From Deinococcus aetherius (lineage in GTDB: Bacteria; Deinococcota; Deinococci; Deinococcales; Deinococcaceae), in contig NZ_AP026560.1 in the NCBI RefSeq assembly GCF_025997855.1, positions 1,638,001 through 1,702,000 on the forward strand: 64,000 nt of DNA, in the 5' to 3' direction. The notes under the pieces were generated by a model. That model had not been told where the DNA came from and made no database searches. It was given only the letters and a program-made list of their open reading frames with translations. The translations under genes and the position numbers were made by a program. Below are positions 31,022 through 48,486 of this stretch, in pieces; position 1 is the first letter of the stretch, and each line of letters opens with the position of its first letter.

Positions 31022-31391
31022 TTCCATTCGCCTCCACCTGGCCTAGACGCTTCCGAGCGGTTTCAAGATCATTCTTCGGGGTCTTCTGGGATTTCTTGAC
31101 GAAACCGTGAAGCAGGATCATGCGGTTGCCAACGACCGTGAAGATGATGCGAGCGATCCCGTCTTCCAGCGTGGTACGGACTTCCCAAAGTCCCTTTTCC
31201 AACTTGCGGATCAGGGGCATTCCGATGGGCCAGCCGAACTGAGCCGTCTTGATATCCTCCCCAATGCTCTTGCGGTCTTCCCGAGTCAAGGACTTCAGCC
31301 ATTCCCGAACGGGCTCATTGCCCACGGTGGTGCGGAAGAACCGAACCTCAAGGATGGGCTGGGGCGTCTCGGGTTCGGGCGAGAGTGTCAC
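31011..31391 (-). CDS. Gp49/HigB-like toxin (RelE superfamily)
   Basis: About 126 residues matching the phage-derived Gp49-like (DUF891) toxin group. Marker segments are NEPVREWLKSLTREDRKSIGEDI, LIRKLEKGLWEVRTTLEDGIARIIFTVVGNRMILLHGFVKKSQKTP, ending in an ETARKRL helix. Family members are ribosome-dependent mRNA interferases. GTG at 31391 is preceded by TACACT at leaderless spacing. An ATG six codons upstream at 31409 overlaps that element. Confidence 0.85.
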   Translation of the reverse strand: MTLSPEPETPQPILEVRFFRTTVGNEPVREWLKSLTREDRKSIGEDIKTAQFGWPIGMPLIRKLEKGLWEVRTTLEDGIARIIFTVVGNRMILLHGFVKKSQKTPKNDLETARKRLGQVEANGNEE

Positions 31392-31714
31392 ACCGCCAGA
31401 GTGTACCATTTTTGGTGCGCCTGTGCTGGTTGTATAGTTTCCTGTTGTCTGCGATTGACTCCGCCGACCTGCCCTGCACCCTTCACGCCCTCGCTAGAGC
31501 CGCCGAGGTGCCCCGTATCTGGATACACGACCTCCGCCATACCCACGCCAGTCTCCTGGCTTTTCGGGGAGTAGCACCGAAGGTCATCGCGGATCGGTTG
31601 GGGCACACGAACGTGGGGTTCACCATGCAGGTGTACACGCACCTGTATGACGAGCAGCGCCGGGAGGCCGCGCCCTGCCTGGCGGAACTGATCCAGCACA
31701 GTAGGGCGGGCTGA
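31385..31714 (+). pseudogene. C-terminal fragment of a tyrosine recombinase/integrase
   Basis: Only the last roughly 80 residues of an integrase are present. WIHDLRHTHASLLAFRGVAPKVIADRLGHTNVGFTMQVYTHLYDEQRREAA contains the H-x-x-R pair, the GHT histidine and the nucleophilic tyrosine. The first catalytic arginine and the DNA-binding N-terminus are missing, and the reading frame upstream (31385-31430) does not look like integrase. It is a remnant of a phage or integrative element. Confidence 0.8.
31400..31405 (-). promoter_or_regulatory. -10 element of toxin-antitoxin operon
   Basis: TACACT on the minus strand, eight bases before the GTG at 31391. Confidence 0.45.
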
Positions 31715-31764
31715 GCAGAAATCGGCGGGGTAGCACCTCGGTAGCACCGCAACAGAAGAAAGGG

Positions 31765-31793
31765 GCCGCTCCGACAATCGGAGCGGCTTGTCT
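31765..31793 (+). terminator. intrinsic terminator after integrase fragment
   Basis: A perfect 10-base stem (GCCGCTCCGA / TCGGAGCGGC, loop CAA) followed by TTGTCT. CAGAGCGAGGAGG follows at 31802-31814, as it does after the inverted repeat near map. Confidence 0.65.
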
Positions 31794-31859
31794 GAACGGA
31801 TCAGAGCGAGGAGGTCAGGCTACCTTTCGTTATTGGAGCACGGCTGAGTAGAAGGCGTG

Positions 31860-32342
31860 TCAAATATTGGATTCAACAACCTGAAAGCCTTCCGGGAGGC
31901 GAGCTGGATTAATCATACATTCCTCGCCCATCACCACGAACGTTAGTGGTAGTTGGTCAAGGTAAAGCACTACTCCGACAACTTGATTAAAAGGGTTCTT
32001 GATGTACCTATAACTGCAAATTGACTTACCCTGGTATACGCTAAATTTTATATCCTTACTGACATCTATTATGTAGTTCCCTCCAATCTCATTTCTCATC
32101 TGAACGATATTACTTGGATACACAGGATTCCCCATAACATATCTAGATGAGAATGGATCTATCCATTTATCTTCCACAATCAAGCATTCCGCTTTTGCAC
32201 GAAAGCATAACGAGGCGGTTTGTGTATCCACTATAATTGGATCATCTGTATAGATTGGCTCCCCGTCAGGTAATAAGAAGCGAATCATATAGATTCCAGT
32301 AACAGTCCTCCCAAGCAAGGCGTCAACGTTTTGCAATGTCAT
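31860..32342 (-). CDS. candidate immunity protein of polymorphic toxin
   Basis: A 160-residue protein with no family that I recognise (MTLQNVDALLGRTVTGIYMIRFLL.. EGFQVVESNI). It is strikingly AT-rich in codon use compared with the surrounding genes. Its ATG overlaps the stop of the toxin C-terminal fragment by four bases (ATGA), the position expected of an immunity gene behind a polymorphic toxin. Assignment rests on context only. Confidence 0.6.
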   Translation of the reverse strand: MTLQNVDALLGRTVTGIYMIRFLLPDGEPIYTDDPIIVDTQTASLCFRAKAECLIVEDKWIDPFSSRYVMGNPVYPSNIVQMRNEIGGNYIIDVSKDIKFSVYQGKSICSYRYIKNPFNQVVGVVLYLDQLPLTFVVMGEECMINPARLPEGFQVVESNI

Positions 32343-32817
32343 AAGCCGAGGCACCCCAACTTAAGGAAGGCAGTAGCTTTGCGGGCGAAAGATGGAATAT
32401 GGTCGGATTGAGCCATAGTAATAAACTTACCATCTTTAGTAATGACTGCAACAAAATCTCCTTGACGGTACAATTGCACATCCTTACCCCAATTACCATA
32501 TGAGCCAACACGCACTTCATCTGGGTTAGAAATTACCGATTGCGCTAAGGATTTGTAGCCGTTTACTCCTTGTCGGCCATTTTGGAACCCCAAGTCGTTG
32601 CCATGACCTGCGAACCCATGTCCTAAATTCTTCTAGTTGACGTCAGATGCATTTACCGTTTGAAACTTTGTGTAAGGCGGCTTGGGGTTGTTTTGATTAT
32701 GGACCAACCAGCCGTCCTGGCCGACGTAGAAGGTGTGTGCGGTATCGACGGTGAGATTGAACATCTCCCGCAGCTCCAGCGAGGGTGTACCACTCCTTTC
32801 CCGACGCTTCCCCGAGC
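32339..32817 (-). pseudogene. C-terminal remnant of Hint-domain polymorphic toxin
   Basis: Reading from just after the recQ stop, the frame encodes the end of a pretoxin Hint (intein-like) domain, FNLTVDTAHTFYVGQDGWLVHN, with the terminal His-Asn of the splice/cleavage site at about 32697-32702. A variable C-terminal domain then follows (NWGKDVQLYRQGDFVAVITKDGKFITMAQSDHIPS) to the stop at 32339. An in-frame TAG at 32633-32635 splits the two parts. The large N-terminal portion of the toxin is gone. The toxin domain is not one that I can name, and low GC marks it as acquired. Confidence 0.75.
32748..32766. repeat. 19-base direct repeat, right copy
   Basis: ACGGTGAGATTGAACATCT, one mismatch from 30578-30596. 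It lies inside the Hint remnant. Confidence 0.6.
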
Positions 32818-32819
32818 CC

Positions 32820-35165
<2,346 letters not shown>

Positions 35166-35173
35166 CGGGAGAC

Positions 35174-35179
35174 AGGATA
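35174..35179 (-). promoter_or_regulatory. -10 element of recQ
   Basis: TATCCT on the minus strand, eight bases before the ATG at 35165. Confidence 0.5.
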
Positions 35180-35282
35180 GCGCGGTTACGTCACCGGCAT
35201 AATCGGGATCGAGGCCCCGACGGGGGGAAGCGGGTGGGTTCAACCCACCTCCCCCGTCAGGCCCGAACCGGACTCCCTGGGT

Positions 35283-36290
<1,008 letters not shown>

Positions 36291-36398
36291 GGGGAAACCT
36301 CCTCGGGGAAAGGGGCCGGGGTTGTGGATGCCGGACAAGCCTACCCCGGGAAGCGAGGAGGGCTGCGTTACCGGGGGGGTACGGGACCTGCACGCCTG

Positions 36399-36404
36399 TA
36401 GAGT
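36399..36404 (+). promoter_or_regulatory. -10 element of DinB-like gene
   Basis: TAGAGT six bases before the ATG at 36411. Confidence 0.5.
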
Positions 36405-36410
36405 TCCGGT

Positions 36411-36917
36411 ATGCACACTCCCCACAGCCGGGCTGAACTGCTTGCGCGGATCGCGTTCGAGCGGCAACTGTGGCAGGACACCGTGGAGGCCATCGGTCCA
36501 CGCCACGCCCTTGCACCGGGCGCAATGGGGCGAGACTGGACCTTCCTCGATCTGGTGGCCCACCTCACGACGTGGTGGCGGTGGGAGGTGGCGAACGTCG
36601 CCCTGATTCGGCGTGGAGAGCGGCCTTCCCCCCCTCCTTCCCGTGAGGAGGTGCAGGTGATCAACGCCTGGACGCAACTCACCAACCGGGACCGTGCCTG
36701 GAAGGACGTGACACGCGACGCCGCCGAGACGTGGGACCAGTTGGCGGCAGGTGTGGCCGCGCTGCCCGAGCAAGACCTACTCGCCGTGGGAGGATTTGAA
36801 TGGCTGGGCGACGAGGGCCTTGGTCAGCGCCTGCTGGTGGGCTTCCTGGACCACTGGCACGTCGAGCACGAGCCGAAAGCCCGCGCCCTGCTGGACGACC
36901 TGACCGCGCGGGGTTAG
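36411..36917 (+). CDS. DinB/ClbS-like four-helix protein
   Basis: A 168-residue member of the DinB/DfsB/ClbS superfamily: AELLARIAFERQLWQDTVEAI, then DWTFLDLVAHLTTWWRWEV and a C-terminal VGFLDHWHVEHEPKARALL. The histidines in these helices are candidate metal ligands. The biochemical role is unknown, and it is only distantly related to the DinB pair at 8.5-9.5 kb. Confidence 0.7.
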   Translation: MHTPHSRAELLARIAFERQLWQDTVEAIGPRHALAPGAMGRDWTFLDLVAHLTTWWRWEVANVALIRRGERPSPPPSREEVQVINAWTQLTNRDRAWKDVTRDAAETWDQLAAGVAALPEQDLLAVGGFEWLGDEGLGQRLLVGFLDHWHVEHEPKARALLDDLTARG

Positions 36918-36978
36918 ACGCTCACGGGGTGGGACTGACGTAGAACCAAAGTTGATTGTTCCCTCATCCCCCGACCGC

Positions 36979-36984
36979 TACACT
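36979..36984 (+). promoter_or_regulatory. -10 element of LCP gene
   Basis: TACACT six bases before the GTG at 36991. It decides the start. Confidence 0.55.
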
Positions 36985-36990
36985 CGCCCC

Positions 36991-38127
<1,137 letters not shown>

Positions 38128-38170
38128 TGGGCTCTCCCCGTGAGCGGTGTCCGAACTCAACGGGAGAAAT

Positions 38171-38184
38171 CTGAATCGATTCAG
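38171..38184. promoter_or_regulatory. 14-base perfect palindrome, candidate operator
   Basis: CTGAATCGATTCAG ends 17 bases before the -10 element of the GH13 gene, over the expected -35 region. The position suits a repressor of the LacI type, but none is in the window. Confidence 0.5.
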
Positions 38185-38201
38185 CCCGCCGCCCTTCCTG
38201 C

Positions 38202-38207
38202 TACGCT
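38202..38207 (+). promoter_or_regulatory. -10 element of GH13 gene
   Basis: TACGCT six bases before the GTG at 38214. Confidence 0.55.
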
Positions 38208-38213
38208 CGGCGG

Positions 38214-39824
<1,611 letters not shown>

Positions 39825-39887
39825 GGGCGGCGCCCGGAGCGCAAGGGTGGGCTTGAGCAAGATTCGCAGGCCTACCCTGAGCTTTTT

Positions 39888-39932
39888 CCCCCTCCCCCTT
39901 GAGGGGGGAGGTTGGGAGGGGGTGAACAGGCA
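39888..39932. repeat. GC-rich hairpin repeat with 35-base exact copy elsewhere
   Basis: Bases 39891-39925 are identical, in inverted orientation, to 63305-63339. The block contains the hairpin CCTCCCCC-TTGA-GGGGGGAGG. Confidence 0.85.
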
Positions 39933-39974
39933 CGACCCGGAGCGCTGCGGGAGGGCCAGGCATCCCGCAAGCGA

Positions 39975-40033
39975 CTGGGCGGGTCACACCCCCTCCGCTC
40001 CGCAACTTTGCCAGTCGCCCACGAGGGAGAAAG
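39975..40033. repeat. GC-rich repeat element, second part
   Basis: On the minus strand it reads GACTGGCAAAGTTGCGGAGCGGAGG followed by a G-run and TGTGACC, in pieces matching elements near 14178, 43700 and 55650. Together with 39888-39932 it fills the gap before the kinase gene. Confidence 0.6.
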
Positions 40034-40050
40034 ACACCACGAGCGACCCC

Positions 40051-40803
<753 letters not shown>

Positions 40804-40811
40804 TTCACCCA

Positions 40812-40817
40812 ACGTTA
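40812..40817 (-). promoter_or_regulatory. -10 element of kinase gene
   Basis: TAACGT on the minus strand, eight bases before the ATG at 40803. Confidence 0.45.
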
Positions 40818-40859
40818 ACCTATCTGGGGCGGCCGTGGAGGTGAGATCGGCGGCAAACG

Positions 40860-40886
40860 GAAAGCGCCCCGGTGGGGGACGCTTCC
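40860..40886 (-). terminator. terminator hairpin after Mn catalase
   Basis: GAAGCGTCCCC and GGGGCGCTTTC pair with a one-base bulge, 20 bases beyond the catalase stop on the minus strand. Confidence 0.5.
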
Positions 40887-40906
40887 TCGGGGCGCAAAGC
40901 CCGGGT

Positions 40907-41776
40907 TCAGCTCAGCGACTCGTCCTTCGTCCCAGACATTCCCGCGCCCGTCATCTGCTGGGTCTCGGCGTAGGCCTGGGGCATGGGGGGCGCGAGCATG
41001 GGCTCCTGGCCCATCGGCTGGGCGGCGACGAGACGGAACTCGCCCATGCCGTCGAGCGAGGGACCCTGGGTCCAGCGGCCCTGCGGGGGCTGCACGCCCT
41101 CGATCCCGGTGAAGACGTAATCGTAGCTCACGTCGCGCAGTTCCTCCTTCACCGGGAAGGAGTTGGGGATGGGCAGGGTGCCCTGATGACCGCCCAATTC
41201 CTCGATCACGGCGAGCCACTGCTGCTGGTGCATGGTGTCCCGGGCGATCAGGAAGCGCAGCATGTCCTTCATGCCGGGGTCGTCGGTCAGCTCGAAGAGG
41301 CGGCAGGCCAGGGCGCGGCCCGTCGCCTCGGCGGTCACGTTGGAGTACATGTCGGCGGCGAGGTTGCCGCTGGCGTACACATGCGAGCCGTCGAAGGGCA
41401 CGCCGTTGGCGTCGGAGGCTAGCGCCGCCATGCCCGCCGAGAGGTACTGGCGGGGGTCCCCGCCGCCCATCACGGCCTCCACGAGGGGGTTGGCCTTGGC
41501 GGCGGCCTCCTGCATGGTGCTGGAAGCCCCCTCCAGGTTCATCGCCACGGCGGTCGCCAGCATCTCGATGTGGGCGATCTCCTCGGTGCCGGTGGCGAGC
41601 AGCATGTCACGGTACTTCTTGGGGCCGCGTGCGCCGAACGCCTGGAAGAGGTACTGGAGGCACACCCGCATTTCGCCCTCCACGCCGCCAATCGCCTGTT
41701 GCAGGGCGCGGGCGAAGCGTGGGTCGGGCGTCTCGACGCGAACGGGGTACTGCAACTTGCCGTCGTAATAGAACAT
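40907..41776 (-). CDS. manganese catalase
   Basis: A 289-residue dimanganese catalase. The four-helix ferritin-like core supplies ligands in [51 protein letters not shown] and [18 protein letters not shown]. It destroys hydrogen peroxide in the cytoplasm without haem, in keeping with the strong oxidative defence of deinococci. The ATG at 41776 has GAGAGGGGAGAAA upstream. The glutamine- and methionine-rich C-terminal tail is extra. Confidence 0.93.
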   Translation of the reverse strand: MFYYDGKLQYPVRVETPDPRFARALQQAIGGVEGEMRVCLQYLFQAFGARGPKKYRDMLLATGTEEIAHIEMLATAVAMNLEGASSTMQEAAAKANPLVEAVMGGGDPRQYLSAGMAALASDANGVPFDGSHVYASGNLAADMYSNVTAEATGRALACRLFELTDDPGMKDMLRFLIARDTMHQQQWLAVIEELGGHQGTLPIPNSFPVKEELRDVSYDYVFTGIEGVQPPQGRWTQGPSLDGMGEFRLVAAQPMGQEPMLAPPMPQAYAETQQMTGAGMSGTKDESLS

Positions 41777-41924
41777 GATTTCTCCCCTCTCGCCGCTTGG
41801 AACGGCCAGTGCCGCCAATTCAAACAAAGGTCAGCGTGTGCCCCGTGAATCCCGCCTTCACGCCGGGGGCGAGAAACCTTTAGCCAGAGGCCAGAATGAA
41901 TCGCAACCCCGTTTCCGCCGCCCC

Positions 41925-41930
41925 TAGAAT
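41925..41930 (+). promoter_or_regulatory. -10 element of patatin gene
   Basis: TAGAAT six bases before the ATG at 41937, one of the best matches in the window. Confidence 0.6.
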
Positions 41931-41936
41931 CGCCCC

Positions 41937-42737
41937 ATGTCGGACTTCGGGTTGGTGCTGGGGGGCGGGGGCGCGCGGGGCCTCGCCCATATCGGGGTCT
42001 GGCGGGTGCTGGAGGAAGAAGGACTGCGCCCGAGGGTGCTGGCGGGCACGAGCATCGGCGGGCTCGTCGCGGCCTTTATCGCGGCGGGCTTCTCGGCCGA
42101 GGACCTGACGCGGGTGTCGGGTGCGGTGTCGTGGCGGCGGCTCCTCGACTGGCGGCTGGGGCGGGGCCTGCTGAACGCGGTGGCCTTCGAGGCGTGGCTG
42201 GGGGCGAACCTTCCCCCCACCTTCGAGGAACTGCGCACCCCGCTGGCGGTGACGGCGACCGACGTGCTCACCGGGCGGCAGGTGTACCTGTCGAGCGGCA
42301 GGCTCTTCCCGGCACTGCGGGCGACGACCGCCTACCCCGGCGCCATCGACCCGGTGCCCCAGGGGGACATGCTGCTCGCCGACGGGGGCGTCCTCAATCA
42401 GGTGCCGGTGGACGCCGCGCTCTTTTTAGGGGTTCACCGGGTGGTGGCGGTGGACGTGACCGCATCCGGTCCCCTCGAACTGCCCGCGCGGCGCCGTCTG
42501 TGGCGGCGGGAGGCGGAGGCGCACCTGGGGCCCGTTCAGGCACTGCGGCGGGCCGCCGACATCATGCAGGCGCAATTGACCGACGCGCGGCTGAGCCTTT
42601 ACCGCCCGGACGTGCTGCTGCGGCCCGCCGTGGTGGGGGTGGACCTCCAGAGCTTCCACCGGGGCACGCAGGCAATCCAGGCGGGGGAGGAGGCCGCGCG
42701 GGCCGAGTTGCCCCGGCTGCGGGCTCTGGCCTCCTGA
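41937..42737 (+). CDS. patatin-like phospholipase family protein
   Basis: A 266-residue RssA/YlbK-type patatin. The oxyanion loop is [13 protein letters not shown], the nucleophile elbow is [11 protein letters not shown], and the catalytic aspartate is in [13 protein letters not shown]. It should be a Ser-Asp lipid acyl hydrolase in the cytoplasm. Leaderless start. Confidence 0.93.
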   Translation: MSDFGLVLGGGGARGLAHIGVWRVLEEEGLRPRVLAGTSIGGLVAAFIAAGFSAEDLTRVSGAVSWRRLLDWRLGRGLLNAVAFEAWLGANLPPTFEELRTPLAVTATDVLTGRQVYLSSGRLFPALRATTAYPGAIDPVPQGDMLLADGGVLNQVPVDAALFLGVHRVVAVDVTASGPLELPARRRLWRREAEAHLGPVQALRRAADIMQAQLTDARLSLYRPDVLLRPAVVGVDLQSFHRGTQAIQAGEEAARAELPRLRALAS

Positions 42738-42812
42738 CCAGAGGGGACCTTTCGCCGTGCGGGCGGGGGTCAGCGTCCGCTATGCTGCGCCGGGACAACC
42801 CAAGGGAGCAGC

Positions 42813-43601
<789 letters not shown>

Positions 43602-43626
43602 CAGGGACGGAAGACAGGAAAGTGGG

Positions 43627-43655
43627 GAGCGTCGGCTGTGAGTCGGCGCTCTTTT
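43627..43655 (+). terminator. terminator after lepB
   Basis: GAGCGTCG (43627-43634) pairs with CGGCGCTC (43644-43651) through one G-T pair, followed by TTTT. Confidence 0.6.
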
Positions 43656-43681
43656 CCGTGTGCCTTGCCGGACAACGTATT

Positions 43682-43775
43682 TTCAGCTCCTCCCCGCTTG
43701 TGGGGGACTTACAAAGCTGCGAAGCAGCGGGGGGAACGAAGCGGCCGAGCAACTTTCTCCCACCTCTCCAACGAA
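43682..43775. repeat. GC-rich hairpin repeat element
   Basis: CTCCTCCCCGCTTGTGGGGGACTT, then ACAAAGCTGCGAAGCAGCGGGGGG. The second part is similar to 55650-55672 and to the minus strand of 39975-40033. It fills most of the gap after lepB. Confidence 0.65.
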
Positions 43776-43840
43776 ACCCACAGCAACGGCCAGGGGCGCC
43801 CGGCTCTGCCGCCGACACGCCCCCGAACAACTCCAGATGC

Positions 43841-44173
<333 letters not shown>

Positions 44174-44178
44174 GGGGG

Positions 44179-44394
44179 CTAGAGCATCCCCGCCAGGAAG
44201 CCCTGGGTACGCACGGCGCGCACGAGGTCCATGACGGTGTGCTGACTGGGGTCGTAGTGGACTTCGATCTGGCCGTCGTCGGGGGTGGCGCGGCTCACGC
44301 CGGGTAAAGCGAGCAGGTGAGCGGCGACGCGCTCCCCGGCCTCGCGGTTCATGCCGCGAACGCCGAGCAGCACGCGGGTAGCAGGACTCGTCAT
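44179..44394 (-). CDS. HMA-fold protein lacking metal cysteines
   Basis: A 71-residue ferredoxin-like heavy-metal-associated domain: [59 protein letters not shown]. The CxxC of copper chaperones is replaced by NREA, so it should not bind copper in the usual way. CATAAT lies seven bases before the ATG. It lies five bases upstream of the DUF503 start in the same direction. Confidence 0.8.
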   Translation of the reverse strand: MTSPATRVLLGVRGMNREAGERVAAHLLALPGVSRATPDDGQIEVHYDPSQHTVMDLVRAVRTQGFLAGML

Positions 44395-44402
44395 GCCACC
44401 CA

Positions 44403-44939
44403 TTATGCGCCCCCCTCCGCCCCCGCCGCCGCCGACTTCCCCACGCCCGGACCACCCGGGCCCAGCCGCTCGCCGGGGGCCGTTCCCGCGCGGGTGCCCA
44501 GGTGACACACCGCGTAACGCCCGGTGACGTGCGCCTCCTCCTCCCCGGCGGCGACCTCCAGCGCGGGCGTGATCGGGAAATGCACCTCGTAGACGGCGGT
44601 GTCGTACGCGCTCTTGACCGTCGCGTGCAGGAGGCCCGCCGCCGTCTCCGCTGGGGCGTCCGGGGCGAGGAGCACCGTCCGCACGAGCACGATGGGCCGG
44701 TCCCCTTGCCACACGTGCTGGGCGAGGATGGCACCCGCGAGGCCGCCCGCGTCGTCCTGCGCGACAAAGGAGTGTTCGCTGCGCTCGTAGAACTTCAGGG
44801 CGGGGAGCCTGGTGCTGAGCCTTCCCTCGCGCTCGCGGTCAGGCAGGGCGTCGAAGCCGGGGTCGGCGTGACGCTGCGCGGCGAGGTCGAGGGCCGCCAG
44901 GGCGTCGTAGTCGGGCTCGGCGAAGGTGCGGTAACGCAT
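44403..44939 (-). CDS. DUF1999 (GNAT-fold) protein
   Basis: A 178-residue protein that I place in DUF1999, a GNAT-like family largely confined to Deinococcus-Thermus, from [29 protein letters not shown] and the central [26 protein letters not shown]. The C-terminus is a low-complexity Gly/Ala tail. An acetyltransferase role is possible, but the acyl-CoA loop is not obvious. Confidence 0.65.
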   Translation of the reverse strand: MRYRTFAEPDYDALAALDLAAQRHADPGFDALPDREREGRLSTRLPALKFYERSEHSFVAQDDAGGLAGAILAQHVWQGDRPIVLVRTVLLAPDAPAETAAGLLHATVKSAYDTAVYEVHFPITPALEVAAGEEEAHVTGRYAVCHLGTRAGTAPGERLGPGGPGVGKSAAAGAEGGA

Positions 44940-44948
44940 GGGGGCAGG

Positions 44949-45842
44949 CTAGCGCGGGCGGGCGAGGGCGGCCCTGATCTCGGCGAGGTCCGGCATCGCG
45001 TCCTGCGCCCCCGGGCGGGTGCAGGCGAGGGCGGCGGCGACGGTGGCGGCGGAAAGCGCCTCGGGGAGGGGCCGACCGGACGAGAGCCACGCGACGAGCA
45101 CCCCGCAGAAGGTATCGCCCGCACCCGTCGTGTCCACGGGAGGAACCGGATAGGCAGGGAGGCGGTGGGGGGCCTCCGGGGTGACGGTCAGACTCCCCTC
45201 CGCCCCGAGCGTGACCGTGACGGCCTGCGGGCCGAGTTCGAGGAGGGAGCGGGCGGCTTCCTCCACATCCCCTCCTCCACCCGCCAACGCCGCCAGTTCG
45301 TGCTCGTTCACGATCAGGTGATCCGTGTGGGCGAGGAGGTCGGGGTCGGGCTCGCGGGCGGGCGCGGCGTTGAGCACCACGGTCAGACCGGCGGCGTGGG
45401 CGCGGCGGGCGGCCTCGCAGGTGACCTCGGGAGGCAGCTCGCCCTGGAGGAGCAGGTGGGTGAAGCCCTCCCAGCCCTCCGGCAGGTGCGCGGACATGAC
45501 GTGCGCGTTCGCCCCGCTCGCCACCGTGATCGCGTTCTCGCCCTCCGGCGAGACGGTGATCAGGGCGAGGCCGGTGGGGGCATCGAGGGTGTGGAGGTGG
45601 TCGAGCCCCACGCCCGCCCGGGTCAGGCCGCGCAGGGCCGCCTCCCGAAAAGCGTCCCCCCCGACCGCGCCGCAGAGGGCCACCCGCGCTCCCGCCAGGG
45701 CGGCGGCCACCGCCTGATTCGCGCCCTTGCCACCCGGAGACACCGTGGCGTCCCCGCCCAGAACGGTCTCGCCGGGGGCCGGAATCCGCTCCGCCCGCAC
45801 CGTCAGGTCGGCGTTCACGCTCCCCACGACAAGCACGGTCAT
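44949..45842 (-). CDS. rbsK: ribokinase (PfkB family)
   Basis: A 297-residue PfkB-family kinase close to ribokinase: VVGSVNADLTVRAERIPAPGETVLGG, the PGGKGANQAVAAALAGA sugar-binding loop, and DTTGAGDTFCGVLVAWL with the catalytic aspartate. It phosphorylates ribose or another nucleoside-derived sugar. Its ATG overlaps the upstream deaminase stop by four bases, pointing to nucleoside salvage. Confidence 0.9.
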   Translation of the reverse strand: MTVLVVGSVNADLTVRAERIPAPGETVLGGDATVSPGGKGANQAVAAALAGARVALCGAVGGDAFREAALRGLTRAGVGLDHLHTLDAPTGLALITVSPEGENAITVASGANAHVMSAHLPEGWEGFTHLLLQGELPPEVTCEAARRAHAAGLTVVLNAAPAREPDPDLLAHTDHLIVNEHELAALAGGGGDVEEAARSLLELGPQAVTVTLGAEGSLTVTPEAPHRLPAYPVPPVDTTGAGDTFCGVLVAWLSSGRPLPEALSAATVAAALACTRPGAQDAMPDLAEIRAALARPR

Positions 45843-46387
45843 TCCAGGCCCGCCGTTTCTTCCGGGTAACGCTCCCGCCACAGGGCCCAGCCCTCCTCGG
45901 GAAAGGCGCGCCTCGCCTCGGGGGCGAAGAGGCGGGCGCCCTCGCGCTCCAGCTCGGGGTCGGGGGCGGGGAGAACCTCGGTCTCCTGCATGGCGGGGTG
46001 GCTACTCCAGGCGATGATGCGGCCCGAGCCGCCCCACGGGTCGCTCGTCGCCCAGACCACCCGCCCCACCCCGAGCAGCGCACTCGCCCCGCCGCACATT
46101 AAGCAGGGCTCCAAGCTGGTGTAGAGGGTCAGCTCCCCCGCGCCTTGCACCTTGCCCACCGCGAAGAACACGTCCATCTCGGCGTGCGCCACGCTCGCCG
46201 CCCCGATGTGCTCGGGCGTCTGGGCCTCGCCCACCCGGTTGCGGCCCCGCGCGACGATCTCACCCTGGGCATTGACGAGCACGGCGCCGACCGGGGCGCT
46301 GCCCGCCTCCTGCGCCTCACGCGCCAGCCGCAGGGCTTCTTCGAGGTAGGGGCGGTGGGGGGAGGCATCCGGGCGGGGGGCTGTCAT
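45839..46387 (-). CDS. nucleoside/nucleobase deaminase
   Basis: A 182-residue cytidine-deaminase-superfamily enzyme with the zinc motif HAEMD and PCLMCGGA. The architecture (EALRLAREAQEAGSAPVGAVLVNAQGEIVARGRNR) is that of guanine deaminase or TadA-like proteins; the long C-terminal extension argues against TadA. Co-translation with ribokinase suggests nucleoside salvage. ATG at 46387 lies six bases after CAAGAT. Confidence 0.85.
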   Translation of the reverse strand: MTAPRPDASPHRPYLEEALRLAREAQEAGSAPVGAVLVNAQGEIVARGRNRVGEAQTPEHIGAASVAHAEMDVFFAVGKVQGAGELTLYTSLEPCLMCGGASALLGVGRVVWATSDPWGGSGRIIAWSSHPAMQETEVLPAPDPELEREGARLFAPEARRAFPEEGWALWRERYPEETAGLE

Positions 46388-46455
46388 AGGGCCATCTTGC
46401 ACGAGCCCGGCCCGTCCCTCCGTGGGTTCACGGACGGGTTGGAGGAATTTGTGTA

Positions 46456-46497
46456 CCGGCCCTCCCCCGCAAACACCCGCTGGGGGAGTGCAAAAGC
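46456..46497. repeat. GC-rich hairpin, possible repeat family member
   Basis: CCCTCCCCCGCAAACACCCGCTGGGGGAG followed by TGCAAAAGC. It resembles the hairpins at 55778 and 63320 with a larger loop. It lies in the 201-base gap before the acyl-CoA synthetase gene, which otherwise holds only its promoter. Confidence 0.4.
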
Positions 46498-46588
46498 CGC
46501 GCTTTTATGCTTATACCGAGTCCAACTTTCAACCCTTTTCACACGCCCGGACGGCCGGAGCGTGGTCCCAAGGAGCGTGCCGAACCGC

Positions 46589-48289
<1,701 letters not shown>

Positions 48290-48403
48290 GTCCCCTCCGC
48301 CGTCTCCACTTCCCCTGCGGCGCCCGGCTCCCCGCCACGAGGTCTATCAGGACAAAGATGTGGAACGGGCGAGGAGGATGAGAGCCCCCGGGCCGCCGCG
48401 TGG

Positions 48404-48409
48404 TACGGT
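48404..48409 (+). promoter_or_regulatory. -10 element of first CBM lipoprotein gene
   Basis: TACGGT about 77 bases before the ATG. The same hexamer precedes the paralogous gene at 50334. Confidence 0.4.
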
Positions 48410-48418
48410 AGACCCATC

Positions 48419-48473
48419 ACGGTCGCCCTGGGCACGCGAAGGCGGTGCCCGGATGAGCGCGACCCGTGGCTGC
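48419..48473 (+). other. structured leader of first CBM lipoprotein mRNA
   Basis: GGGCAC pairs with GTGCCC around GCGAAGGCG. An outer stem pairs CACGGTCGC with GCGACCCGTG with one bulge. No known riboswitch consensus is recognised. Confidence 0.35.
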
Positions 48474-48486
48474 CGGAGGGAGAAAG

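Noticed and set aside
31385..31714. Functional small integrase
   Set aside because: Only the C-terminal catalytic part is present; the first catalytic arginine and DNA-binding domain are absent.
32323..32520. 65-residue ORF overlapping the toxin tip
   Set aside because: It is an alternate frame of the toxin fragment and immunity start region with no independent signal.
48404..48486. Cyclic di-GMP (GEMM) riboswitch upstream of the first CBM lipoprotein
   Set aside because: Stems are present, but the conserved GGACGCAAAGC core and tetraloop receptor are missing.
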